The position numbers were made by a program, and so were the translations under genes. 64,000 nt of DNA, taken from assembly GCA_009391835.1 (NCBI GenBank), contig QWJF01000004.1:1-64000 (forward strand), read 5' to 3'. The stretch comes from Chloroflexota bacterium. Its GTDB lineage: Bacteria; Chloroflexota; Anaerolineae; Anaerolineales; UBA11579. The notes beneath the pieces are model-generated. The model did not search any database, had not been told where the DNA came from, and was given only the letters and a program-made list of their open reading frames with translations. Positions within the stretch are counted from its first letter, which is position 1. Each line of letters begins with the position of its first letter. This document shows positions 1 through 8,829 of the stretch, one piece after another.

Positions 1-554
1 CAGTCAACGCGGTTGTTGAGGGCAGCAATGAGTCGGGTGCTTTGCGGGTGATCGGGCAGCGCGGGCCGACGCAGCCCGATAGTTTCCTTGTGCTTGCCAA
101 AGCAGAATTGCAGGAAACCATTCAGGCGGCGTTGGAGACAAACAGCGGCGAAGCGCTCAGCGCCACCAGCGCCAAGTTGCTACGCGTGGAGGCCGGGCTG
201 CCGGGTGCGGGCGAACTGCTGGGCGACTTCACGCCATTTGAGGTGGAGTTAGCGGAACGCGTGTCGGGCAGCAAGGGCTGCTACACCGGTCAAGAGGTGC
301 TGGCGCGGCAGGTGACCTATGATAAGGTGACGCGGCAATTAGCGCAACTGGCCGTGGATGGCGCGGTTGAAGTGGGCGCGGATGTGTTGGCCGGAGATAA
401 GCTGGTGGGCAAAGTGAGTTCGGTAGCCACTTCCCCACGCTTTGGCGAACTGGCGTTGGCCGTCCTGCGCAAACCGGCGCATGAGCCGGGCACGCGGCTG
501 GTAATCCGCATCGTGGCCGGTGAGGTGGCCGCGAAAGTCCAGCTCCCTGAATAA
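1..554 (+). CDS. YgfZ/GcvT-like folate-binding protein, 3' part (CDS runs in from upstream of the window)
   Basis: Frame is open to the window start. KGCYTGQEVLARQ motif is typical of the YgfZ/GcvT family. Confidence 0.8.
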   Translation, partial: VNAVVEGSNESGALRVIGQRGPTQPDSFLVLAKAELQETIQAALETNSGEALSATSAKLLRVEAGLPGAGELLGDFTPFEVELAERVSGSKGCYTGQEVLARQVTYDKVTRQLAQLAVDGAVEVGADVLAGDKLVGKVSSVATSPRFGELALAVLRKPAHEPGTRLVIRIVAGEVAAKVQLPE

Positions 555-590
555 ACAGCTTACCAGGACAATTAAGCCCCATCAATTACA

Positions 591-619
591 AAACGGCGCC
601 AAAAGGCGCTGTTTTTGAT
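591..619 (+). terminator. Intrinsic terminator downstream of ygfZ-like gene
   Basis: AAACGGCGCC-AAAA-GGCGCTGTTTTT hairpin followed by a T-run. Confidence 0.65.
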
Positions 620-657
620 TAATTCAAGGTCAATTTCAATATATTTAATTTTAGTAC

Positions 658-685
658 TTGACAATCTCAATTTTATTTGTATAAT
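658..685 (+). promoter_or_regulatory. Sigma70-type promoter
   Basis: TTGACA (658-663), 16-nt spacer, TATAAT (680-685). Confidence 0.7.
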
Positions 686-749
686 TATGGTTGCAAACAC
701 AAACAAAGTTCATTTTTATCAAGGTTATGTTTGTGTTTTAGGAGGCAGC

Positions 750-962
750 ATGTACCAGAATCTGCATACTTACGCAGAAATCCAGCAGCAAAAGTTGCGT
801 GAAGCCAGCGCATTCGAAGCGTTGATCCACGTTCCGGGGCCGAGAACGCCGCGGCTGGGCGAACAGTTGCGCACGCGCACCGGGGACGCGCTGATCCAAT
901 TGGGCCTGCGGCTCAAGCCGCAGGCTTTGGGTCAACCCTACCCAGCGTTGCGGAATCGCTAA
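750..962 (+). CDS. Small hypothetical protein (70 aa)
   Basis: ATG preceded by a strong AGGAGG; protein MYQNLHTYAEIQQQK...; directly abuts the DUF2089 gene. Confidence 0.6.
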   Translation: MYQNLHTYAEIQQQKLREASAFEALIHVPGPRTPRLGEQLRTRTGDALIQLGLRLKPQALGQPYPALRNR

Positions 963-1349
963 ATGCACGCCCTACCCAACGAATGCCCGGTGTGCGGCGG
1001 TGAGTTGGTGCTCACCCATGTGCGCTGCTGGGCCTGCGATACGGAGTTGAGCGGCCGCTTCCATGCGGGTCCCTTTACTCACTTAAACGAAGAGCAACTG
1101 GTGTTCGTGGAGCTATTCGTGCGCAACGAAGGCAAAATCACGCGCATGGAACAAGAGTTGGGACTTTCCTACCCCACCATCCGCAACCGGCTGCACGAGG
1201 TGATCAGGGCATTGGGCTACGAGCCGGGCGCAGATGATTTCGCCGGATTGAGCGAAGAAGAGCGCCGCCAAATTCTGGACGATCTGGATGGCGGCAAAAT
1301 CGATTATCAAGAGGCCCTGCGCCTCATTGAAGAAAAGGAAGCCAAATAA
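963..1349 (+). CDS. DUF2089-family protein (zinc ribbon, HTH-like region, SHOCT-like C-terminal helical module)
   Basis: CPVCGGELVLTHVRCWACDTELSGRF N-terminus; LSEEERRQILDDLDGGKIDYQEALRLIEE C-terminus. Confidence 0.8.
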   Translation: MHALPNECPVCGGELVLTHVRCWACDTELSGRFHAGPFTHLNEEQLVFVELFVRNEGKITRMEQELGLSYPTIRNRLHEVIRALGYEPGADDFAGLSEEERRQILDDLDGGKIDYQEALRLIEEKEAK

Positions 1350-1350
1350 A

Positions 1351-2550
1351 ATGAACGAGCGAATTGAGATGGATGCCGGCGCAGACCTGAAGATCACCGT
1401 GGAGCGCGTGGGTGGCTCGCTGCAAGTCAAGGGCTGGGAACGCGATATCTGGCGGGTGGAACGCCCCCACGACAAGGACAGTTTTATCCAAAACAAGAAC
1501 CAATTGAGCATTCGAGCACATGGCGATTGCATTCTGCGGGTGCCTTCCGAGAGCCAGCTCACAGTAAACAGAGTGGGCGGAAACGCCAACGTGTTCGACC
1601 TTGAAGGCGAGGTGGCCATCGAAAGCGTGGGCGGCTCCGTGAATTTACGGCGCGTGGGGCCAAGCCGCATCGAGCACATCGGCGGCCATTTGGATGCCAG
1701 AGATGTGGACGGCGATTTAACCGTTGTAACGGTCTCCGGCAACGCAACGCTGCGCGAGATCGAAGGCAACATCAACGCGCCCAATATCGGCGCCAGCTTG
1801 AACCTGCGCGAAGCTGGGGCTGTCGTGACTGCCGGCGCGGGCGGCAATGCAAACCTGCGTAATGACCTGATGCCCGGGGCGCGGCATTCAATTCGCTGCG
1901 GCGGGAACGCCTATTGCCAACTAGAGAGCCCGGCGAATGCTGAAGTGTCATTGGAAAGCGGGAGCGGCAATATCCTGGTAATCACGAACGAGGGCAGCCA
2001 AGACCTGCAGAGCCACAAACATACGCTCCAATTTGGCAACGGCGACGCCAGACTGGCGATTGTGGCCGGCGGGCATATTGATTTTCGCAGCCGTGAAGGT
2101 GGCGATGACTTTGACTTCGACCTGGACCTTGACCTGGGCGAGAATTTTGAAAACCTGGTGGAAGGGATTACTGACCAGGTTTCCAGCCAGATGGAAGCCC
2201 AACTCGAATCACTTAATGAACAGCTCGAATCTCTGGGCGAGCAGTTCAAGGCAACTGGCAACCGTGCGATGCACCAAGCCCAACGACGGGTGGAAGCGGC
2301 ACAAGGCCGCATTGAACATCGCTTGCAGGGCAAGCGGCACAAACATTCGGGGCGGTCCTTTGCGGCGGCTTTTGGGCTGGGGAACGCGCCGGAACCGGTG
2401 AGTGACGAGGAACGCATGAAAGTGCTTGAAATGGTGCAGGAAAAAAAGATTAGTGTAGAGGAAGCCGAAAGCCTTTTGGCGACCCTGGAAGGGCGCGAGC
2501 CGCCGAAGCGGGCGGAGAAGGATAGCAGCGCAAAGGAATCCGAATCATGA
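1351..2550 (+). CDS. DUF4097/YvlB-like protein with C-terminal SHOCT-like module
   Basis: Repetitive short beta-type repeats (GGNANVFDLEGEVAIESVGGSVNLRRVG...), then SDEERMKVLEMVQEKKISVEEAESLLATLEG. Confidence 0.65.
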   Translation: MNERIEMDAGADLKITVERVGGSLQVKGWERDIWRVERPHDKDSFIQNKNQLSIRAHGDCILRVPSESQLTVNRVGGNANVFDLEGEVAIESVGGSVNLRRVGPSRIEHIGGHLDARDVDGDLTVVTVSGNATLREIEGNINAPNIGASLNLREAGAVVTAGAGGNANLRNDLMPGARHSIRCGGNAYCQLESPANAEVSLESGSGNILVITNEGSQDLQSHKHTLQFGNGDARLAIVAGGHIDFRSREGGDDFDFDLDLDLGENFENLVEGITDQVSSQMEAQLESLNEQLESLGEQFKATGNRAMHQAQRRVEAAQGRIEHRLQGKRHKHSGRSFAAAFGLGNAPEPVSDEERMKVLEMVQEKKISVEEAESLLATLEGREPPKRAEKDSSAKESES

Positions 2551-3254
2551 GCAAAGCTGAACGGATGCGCATTCTCGAACAACTGGAACGCGGAGAGATT
2601 AGCCCGGAAGAAGCCGCCGAGCAGCTTGCCAGCGGAAAGGCGCGTCCGCAGGCTAGCGAGGCGAGCACCCCAATGGAGGTACTGGAGGCGCTGGACAAGG
2701 GCGAGCTTTCCACCGAAGAAGCACTGGAACGCATTGAGCGCACAAAAAGCAAGGCAGGCGCACATATCGTTGAGCCGCGACAGTGGGCCGACGATCTTCC
2801 CGAAATGGAGGAAGCGGTGCAGCGCAAGCGTGGGCCGTGGATGGCGGCACTTTGGTTGGGCGTACTTTTGAGCGTTGCAGGGGCTGCGTGGATGAATGCC
2901 CGCTTGCAGGCAAGCGGTATGGATCTCTGGTTTTACTGCGCCTGGCTGCCGCTGGTACTGGGGGTCGGTTTGATCGTGCTGGCCTGGAGCGGACGCAATT
3001 CGCCCTGGTTGAACCTGCGCGTGCGCAGCTCAGACGGGGGCAAAGATTTTCGCTTGCGGATGGGCTTTCCGCTACCATTGGGCCTGGCGCGCATGGGGCT
3101 GGGAGCGGCCCGGGCTTACATCTCGGATGACAACCGCGTAATCGCGGATATTGCGCTCGACAAACTGGAAGCGGGCTTGCGGCCGGGCGAGCCGATCGTG
3201 ATCCGCGTGGATGACGAAGACGATGGCGACCAGGTCGAGCTGATTATCGCTTAG
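2547..3254 (+). CDS. Membrane protein with two N-terminal SHOCT-like modules
   Basis: 4-bp overlap with the preceding gene; MSKAERMRILEQLERGEISPEEAAEQL, TPMEVLEALDKGELSTEEALERIE, and two hydrophobic TM-like segments. Confidence 0.65.
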   Translation: MSKAERMRILEQLERGEISPEEAAEQLASGKARPQASEASTPMEVLEALDKGELSTEEALERIERTKSKAGAHIVEPRQWADDLPEMEEAVQRKRGPWMAALWLGVLLSVAGAAWMNARLQASGMDLWFYCAWLPLVLGVGLIVLAWSGRNSPWLNLRVRSSDGGKDFRLRMGFPLPLGLARMGLGAARAYISDDNRVIADIALDKLEAGLRPGEPIVIRVDDEDDGDQVELIIA

Positions 3255-3272
3255 AATTCAGGAGACGGACTC

Positions 3273-3650
3273 ATGGCAACCAGCGAAGAACGACTCAAAA
3301 TATTACAGATGATCCAGGAAGGCAAGATCAGCGCCGAGGATGGCACACGCCTGCTGGATGCGCTCAACAAGGGCGCCAACCGTGGCCCCACCCCACCGCG
3401 CGGGCCGGGCCGCCCGGGTGAGGCGCGCTACTTGCGCGTGCGGGTGACCAATTTGGACACCGGGACGGCCAAGGTCAACGTGAGCCTGCCACTATCCCTG
3501 GTGGATGCGGGGATGAACATTGCGGCCAGCTTTGTGCCCGGCGTGGCGACCACGGATATCAGCGAGGCGATCAGCAGTGGAATGGTCGGCAAAGTGATCG
3601 ACGTTACCGACGAAGAAGACCGCGAGCACGTGGAGATCTACATCGAATAG
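3273..3650 (+). CDS. SHOCT-like module protein
   Basis: SEERLKILQMIQEGKISAEDGTRLLDALNKG; SD-like aggagac upstream. Confidence 0.65.
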   Translation: MATSEERLKILQMIQEGKISAEDGTRLLDALNKGANRGPTPPRGPGRPGEARYLRVRVTNLDTGTAKVNVSLPLSLVDAGMNIAASFVPGVATTDISEAISSGMVGKVIDVTDEEDREHVEIYIE

Positions 3651-3681
3651 CGCTTTCGGGTGGCCTGATATACTGGACGGG

Positions 3682-4122
3682 ATGGCCGTTCGTGACCCCA
3701 ACGAAATCTTTGTAAAAGCGGAAGAGCTGCAGACAGCCTGCGAAGGCGAGCTGCATCCAATGGCAATCAAGGGCATTGAGCTGTTCGATGCGCGCCACTT
3801 TTGGCACGCCCACGAAGCGCTGGAAGCAGCCTGGATCGCAGAGCCCGGCCCGGCGCGGCATCTTTACAAGGGCATCCTGCAGGCGGGGGTTACTTATTTA
3901 CAGATTGAGCGCGGAAACTTTATCGGCATGGCAAAAATGTTCGAGCGTTGCAAGAAATGGCTGGCACCCTGGCCGGAGCACTGCCGGGGAGTGGATGTGG
4001 CGGCGCTGCGCCAGGATGTGGCTACGGCGGTCCTGCGGGCCAGCGAACTGGGGCCGGAGCGCATGACCGAATTCGACGAGGCGCTTTACCAGTCGATCAA
4101 ACGAGTTGGGCCGCGCCGCTGA
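3682..4122 (+). CDS. DUF309 domain-containing protein
   Basis: FDARHFWHAHEALEAAWIAEPGPARHLYKGILQAGVTYLQIERGN motif. Confidence 0.75.
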   Translation: MAVRDPNEIFVKAEELQTACEGELHPMAIKGIELFDARHFWHAHEALEAAWIAEPGPARHLYKGILQAGVTYLQIERGNFIGMAKMFERCKKWLAPWPEHCRGVDVAALRQDVATAVLRASELGPERMTEFDEALYQSIKRVGPRR

Positions 4123-4171
4123 GCCAGGGACCCAATCCAATCTAGATTACTGAATTAATTAAGGAAGCGGA

Positions 4172-4807
4172 TCAGACGCCCATCAAGATCGCGCGGGCGG
4201 GAGCGCCATCCGAGTTGGCAAGTTTCAGGGGCAGACAGAAAAAATTGTAGCGGCCCTGCGAGACTTCGCCCAGGTTGAGCCCCTCGACGACCACCACACC
4301 AGCCTCGAGCAAAATCTTATGGGTGGGCACCGAATTTCCAAAGGGGGCCACCGATAGATAGTCTACGCCGACCAGTTTGACGCCACGCTGGGCGAGCAAT
4401 TCGGCGGCGTCTTCATTTATGGACACAAAATCTTCAATGAAGGACCCGTAGCCTTTGGCCCATTGCTTCGAATTGCGCGTGCGAAAAAGCACCCGGCGGG
4501 TGCGGGGAGGGATATCGGCGTTCGCCATTGTGTCGGCAGTGATCAAGTCTACGCTATCGGGTAGGTGCACCACATAGGCGCGGCCAACGAGAATCTTGAG
4601 GGGCAGATTTTCGACAGTCTCGCCATTCTTTAAGAAATGATAAGGAGCGTCCACGTGGGTGCCGGTATGCACGCCCATTTGGATGTGTGAGACATTGGCA
4701 TGTTGGCCATCTTCAATTTTTGCTACGCGATGAATATCAACGGAGGGATCCCCCGGCCAAACGGGCATCTCGGGGGAAATCGTGAGAGTTACATCATATG
4801 TGTGCAT
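4172..4807 (-). CDS. Cyclase / kynurenine formamidase-like family protein
   Basis: HMGVHTGTHVDAPYHF-type motif (QMGVHTGTHVDAPYHFL). Start chosen at MHTYDVTLTISPEMPVWPGDP. Confidence 0.85.
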   Translation of the reverse strand: MHTYDVTLTISPEMPVWPGDPSVDIHRVAKIEDGQHANVSHIQMGVHTGTHVDAPYHFLKNGETVENLPLKILVGRAYVVHLPDSVDLITADTMANADIPPRTRRVLFRTRNSKQWAKGYGSFIEDFVSINEDAAELLAQRGVKLVGVDYLSVAPFGNSVPTHKILLEAGVVVVEGLNLGEVSQGRYNFFCLPLKLANSDGAPARAILMGV

Positions 4808-4894
4808 TAGGTTCCAACCAGCGTCCGACTCGCTGACTTGGGCAGTATATATAAAGTAGATGGGGGCCGCCACTTGTGCAACGGTGGAGTTTGC

Positions 4895-5833
4895 TTAAAC
4901 CGGGCGCGCCGCTAGGTCGGACAGGATGCGGGCGCGCCAATCGACATCCTTGAGATGGTCGAGGCGGCGGGAAAAGCGCTCGGGCATCAAGCCGAACACG
5001 CGCGGCAAAGTGTTGAGTTTGGTAACCCGGGAATTGGCCAGATAATCCAGCCAGGTAGGCGAGATGGGCAAGCGGGGCAGTAAATACGCGGCGGAGTTGA
5101 CCAGCACGCGCAAATAGGAAGGCCGCACGTTGATCAAGGTTCGGCGCAACCCGGCGGCTTCCATCACCTGCTCCGCCACGCTGCGGATGGTGAGATGCTC
5201 GGGGCCGCCCACTTCGAAGAGTGCGTTGAGGCTGTCTTCCTCATCCAGTGCCCAGACGAGCGCCGAGGCTAAATCTTCCACCCATAGGGGATGAATAAGC
5301 GCCAACCCATCGCCGGGAAGCGGGAACAAGCCGGGGGCGAGTGCCAGCAGCTTGGCGAGAGGTTCGGTGAAATTATCATGCGGGCCAAAGACCAGGCCGG
5401 CGCGCAGAATCGTATACGGGATGGGGCCGTGGCGGATGCGCTCTTCGGCGATGCCCTTCATTTTGATGAACGGATACGCGGCCGCCCGATCAGCACCCAG
5501 GTGGCTGAGGTAAACGATGCGTTTCACACCCGCATCGTGGGCGGTTTCGAGCAGATTGCGGGTGCCTTCCACTTCAGTGACATGCCAATCGGGATTGCGC
5601 TCGGCCCAGTTTACGCCGGCCAAGTGGTAGACCGTATCCACGCCAACCAGCGCGGCGCGCAGGCCGCGTTCGTCGTCAATGCTGCTGATGGCGGCTTCCA
5701 CGGGCACGCCGTAGGGCAGCTTGGGCGAGATTGGTGATGGGCGCATGAGCGTGCGCACCGCGTGGCCCTCCTCCACGAGACGCCGGATGAGGCTTTGGCC
5801 AATGAAGCCCGTGCCGCCGGTGACCAGAATCAT
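4895..5833 (-). CDS. NAD(P)-dependent epimerase/dehydratase (NDUFA9/NmrA-like SDR)
   Basis: MILVTGGTGFIGQSLIRRL Rossmann motif, YxxxK-like region, extended SDR length. Confidence 0.85.
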   Translation of the reverse strand: MILVTGGTGFIGQSLIRRLVEEGHAVRTLMRPSPISPKLPYGVPVEAAISSIDDERGLRAALVGVDTVYHLAGVNWAERNPDWHVTEVEGTRNLLETAHDAGVKRIVYLSHLGADRAAAYPFIKMKGIAEERIRHGPIPYTILRAGLVFGPHDNFTEPLAKLLALAPGLFPLPGDGLALIHPLWVEDLASALVWALDEEDSLNALFEVGGPEHLTIRSVAEQVMEAAGLRRTLINVRPSYLRVLVNSAAYLLPRLPISPTWLDYLANSRVTKLNTLPRVFGLMPERFSRRLDHLKDVDWRARILSDLAARPV

Positions 5834-5918
5834 GCCTGGGTTTTACCATAGCGCCCCACTTCGCACCGCGCTTTTGAAAAAGTTATCAGGTTGGCACGCG
5901 TCTTGCACATTAAGAGGC

Positions 5919-6959
5919 ATGATGCGCGTAATCCCATTCAACCCCGAACGATTGGGCATCCACTATTTCACGGACGCCGAGTATTACACCACCGAAGCAC
6001 TCAGCCGATGGCTACCCCGGATCAAGAGTCTGGGTTTCCGTTGGCTGACACTGCGCGCCCCGGAGACGCGCTCCATCCCTGAGGATTTTCTGGAGATGCT
6101 GCACGCGGCCAATTTACGGCCCATTGTTCATTTGCCGCTCTCGCTTAAAAACCCGCCTTCGGCAGACGAAGTGCAATCCATGCTCAACGCCTACGCCAAT
6201 TGGGGTGTGCGCTATGTGGCCTTCTTTGACCGCCCCAACCTGCGCAGCCGCTGGCCCGATACCGGCTGGACGCAGCGCGGCCTCGTGGAGCGCTTCTTGA
6301 ACGTTTTCAGCCCATTGGCAGAAGCCGCGATTGACGCTGGGCTGAGCCCTGTGTTTCCGCCGCTTGAGCCGGGCGGTGATTATTGGGATACCGCCTTTTT
6401 GCGAGCGGCACTGGAGCAAATGGCAGAGCGCAGCGAAGACATGATCCGGGACCATTTGACAATCGGTGCTTATGCCTGGGCCGATCACAAGGAATTGGAT
6501 TGGGGCATCGGCGGCCCAGAAAACTGGCCTGCCACCTTACCCTATCAAACACCAGAAGGCAGCCAGGACCAGCGCGGCTTCCGCATCTTCGATTGGTATA
6601 ACGCGATTTCCAGCGCCACGGTGGGCCGACATCTACCCATGATAATTTTGGGTGCTGGAGAGGCTGCCGATGCAGCGCAGACTGCCAACATCCCCAGTGG
6701 GCGCAACGTAGCGATGGCCAAGCAGGCCGCGCTGTTCCCGACTGAACAATCCCGCGCCGGGATGCCAGACAACGTGCTGGCCTGCAATTTTTGGCTGCTG
6801 GCAGCCAACGAAGGGCGCGCCGAGACGGCGCGCGGCTGGTTTGACGCTGATGGACGACCGCGCCCGGTGGTAGCCCAATGGCTGGCCTGGAAACAGGGCC
6901 AGGGCACACCCGCAGCGCGTATCAATGGCACGCAAGTTGCTCCAGGATTAACTAGCTAA
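5919..6959 (+). CDS. Hypothetical protein, possible glycoside-hydrolase-like TIM barrel
   Basis: Long ORF starting MMRVIPFNPERLGIHYFTDAEYYTTEALSRWLPRIKSLGFRWLTLRAP; family not securely recognised. Confidence 0.55.
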   Translation: MMRVIPFNPERLGIHYFTDAEYYTTEALSRWLPRIKSLGFRWLTLRAPETRSIPEDFLEMLHAANLRPIVHLPLSLKNPPSADEVQSMLNAYANWGVRYVAFFDRPNLRSRWPDTGWTQRGLVERFLNVFSPLAEAAIDAGLSPVFPPLEPGGDYWDTAFLRAALEQMAERSEDMIRDHLTIGAYAWADHKELDWGIGGPENWPATLPYQTPEGSQDQRGFRIFDWYNAISSATVGRHLPMIILGAGEAADAAQTANIPSGRNVAMAKQAALFPTEQSRAGMPDNVLACNFWLLAANEGRAETARGWFDADGRPRPVVAQWLAWKQGQGTPAARINGTQVAPGLTS

Positions 6960-7005
6960 CCAATGCCCAGTCGCTGCAAAGGCGAAATGGCAAAAGAGGT
7001 GCAGC

Positions 7006-8340
7006 ATGGAAATTTTTGAACCCGTCCCCGAAAATCAATTTACAGAAAACAAAGGCGAAGCGACCCCTGATATGCAGGTGCCGGAAGCACCGCACATGGA
7101 TATTGACAACCCGATCCATGGGGAGCCGATCATTGAGGCACCAATTGCCGAGGTCGCTCCGCTAGCTGCACCCCCGGTGGGACCTGTGCTCAAGGTACTG
7201 GGCCTGGGCGGCGGTGGAAGCAACGCCGTTGACCGCATGATCGAGTTGGGTGTGGAGGGCGTGGAATTTATTGCCGCCAACACCGACCATCAATCCCTGG
7301 CAAAAAGCCTGGCTCCCGTCAAAGTGCAGCTGGGGCCCCAACTGACCCGCGGGCTGGGCGCCGGTGGCGATCCCGAGGTGGGCTACGCGGCTGCAAAAGA
7401 GAGCCGCGCCGAATTGGAAGCCGCCCTACGCGGCGCAGACATGGTGTTCCTGACTGCGGGCATGGGCGGCGGCACCGGCACCGGTGCCATCGCGGTAGCC
7501 AGCGAGGTGGCGCGCGCCGTGGGCGCAGTGACCATCGCGGTAGTGACCACGCCATTCGGCTTTGAAATGGGCAAACGGCAGCAGAACGCTCAAAAGGGAC
7601 TCGCCCGCTTACAGCCGCACACCGATACATTAATTGCGATTCCCAACGACCGGCTGCTCTACGTGGCGCCACACGATCTTCCGATTGATGTGGCCTTCCG
7701 CATGGCGGACGACGTGCTGCGCCAATCGGTGCAGGGGATCGCCGAACTGGTCACCCAACCCGGATTGATCAACGTAGATTTTGCCCACGTACGCAACATG
7801 ATGAAACGCGGAGGCGGGGCACTGATGGCTATCGGCCACGGCCAGGGCGAAGAGAAAACCTTCCATGCCATCCAGCAAGCGCTCAACCATCCGCTGCTTG
7901 AAAGCATCTCGCTGAAAGACGCAGCCGGCGTTATCTGTAACTTCAGTGGCGGCCAAGACCTGAGCCTATACGAAGTGGGCGAGGCAATCAGCCACATCCG
8001 TGAGTTGACCGGCGACGACGTTGAAGTGGTGATGGGGCTTACTAGCGACGATCGCATGGAAGACCGCGCCCAGGTGATTCTGATCATCACCGGGCTGGGC
8101 GCCAACGCGCTCAAGGACCTGGTACCCGATGACGAGCTGGATCCTTATGGCAAGCAAGCGGTCATGGAAGCAGATGATGAATTGAACGTGACTGACACCC
8201 TGGAAGATACGGAACCAGCCATCACGCGGGTAGATCTGCAATCAGAGCGCATGCCGGCAGCAGCGCTCAACAATCTGGATATCCCGGCTTTCCTGCGCAA
8301 ACGGGCCCGTGCGGGCCTAGCGCGTGAAGGCCAGAATTAA
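7006..8340 (+). CDS. ftsZ: Cell division protein FtsZ (variant T7 loop)
   Basis: GGGTGTG tubulin signature, LGLGGGGSNAVDRM, C-terminal peptide LDIPAFLRKRA. Confidence 0.93.
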   Translation: MEIFEPVPENQFTENKGEATPDMQVPEAPHMDIDNPIHGEPIIEAPIAEVAPLAAPPVGPVLKVLGLGGGGSNAVDRMIELGVEGVEFIAANTDHQSLAKSLAPVKVQLGPQLTRGLGAGGDPEVGYAAAKESRAELEAALRGADMVFLTAGMGGGTGTGAIAVASEVARAVGAVTIAVVTTPFGFEMGKRQQNAQKGLARLQPHTDTLIAIPNDRLLYVAPHDLPIDVAFRMADDVLRQSVQGIAELVTQPGLINVDFAHVRNMMKRGGGALMAIGHGQGEEKTFHAIQQALNHPLLESISLKDAAGVICNFSGGQDLSLYEVGEAISHIRELTGDDVEVVMGLTSDDRMEDRAQVILIITGLGANALKDLVPDDELDPYGKQAVMEADDELNVTDTLEDTEPAITRVDLQSERMPAAALNNLDIPAFLRKRARAGLAREGQN

Positions 8341-8347
8341 CGGAGGC

Positions 8348-8578
8348 ATGATGAACTCCAAGAGTATGCGCAGTATCGAAGAGCAAATTGGGCGGCGATT
8401 CCCCGAGGTGGCAGGAGCGCGCCCAAAGGTGACCCAGCAGAAATCGGCAGGCGCTTCCAATTACTTGCTTACTTTTCACGGCCGCGCCGAAGGTCCTGGC
8501 GGGCGGTCCCTGAACCGCACCGTGCGGGTAGTAGCCAACGAAAACGGCAAGATCCTGAAAGTCAGCACGTCGCGCTAG
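8348..8578 (+). CDS. Small hypothetical protein downstream of ftsZ
   Basis: GGAGG immediately upstream, 7-nt gap after ftsZ; ends VVANENGKILKVSTSR. Confidence 0.65.
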   Translation: MMNSKSMRSIEEQIGRRFPEVAGARPKVTQQKSAGASNYLLTFHGRAEGPGGRSLNRTVRVVANENGKILKVSTSR

Positions 8579-8585
8579 GCGCAGC

Positions 8586-8825
8586 ATGATCAGCGGACGC
8601 GTGGCGGGTTGGTTCGAGCTGATTTTCTGGCGGCTTGCGGTGCGCGTGTTGAGCGTGGCGCGCCCAGTGCAGCGCAGCTTGCTGGCGGCACGCCTGGCGC
8701 ATCTTGAGCGCCAACAATCCATTCGCCACATTTCTCATCCTTTCGAAAACAATTTGATCACCGCAATTGCAGGCTGGGGGCTGGGCTTGCTGCTGGGCTA
8801 TGCGCTCATGCACTGGTGGTTCTAG
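8586..8825 (+). CDS. Small membrane protein (79 aa)
   Basis: ORF within a tightly packed operon; C-terminal hydrophobic segment GWGLGLLLGYALMHWWF. Confidence 0.55.
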   Translation: MISGRVAGWFELIFWRLAVRVLSVARPVQRSLLAARLAHLERQQSIRHISHPFENNLITAIAGWGLGLLLGYALMHWWF

Positions 8826-8829
8826 GCTG

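Noticed and set aside
229-585. Minus-strand ORF over the ygfZ-like gene
   Set aside because: Antisense shadow; Pro/Arg/Cys-rich translation.
1113-1847. Long minus-strand ORF (244 aa) antisense to the DUF2089/DUF4097 genes
   Set aside because: Low-complexity Ser/Arg/Pro-rich translation typical of antisense frames in GC-rich DNA; the plus-strand genes have recognisable domains and SDs.
1911-2765. Minus-strand ORF (284 aa)
   Set aside because: Antisense to well-supported coding sequence; composition is Ser/Arg/Leu-rich with no motif.
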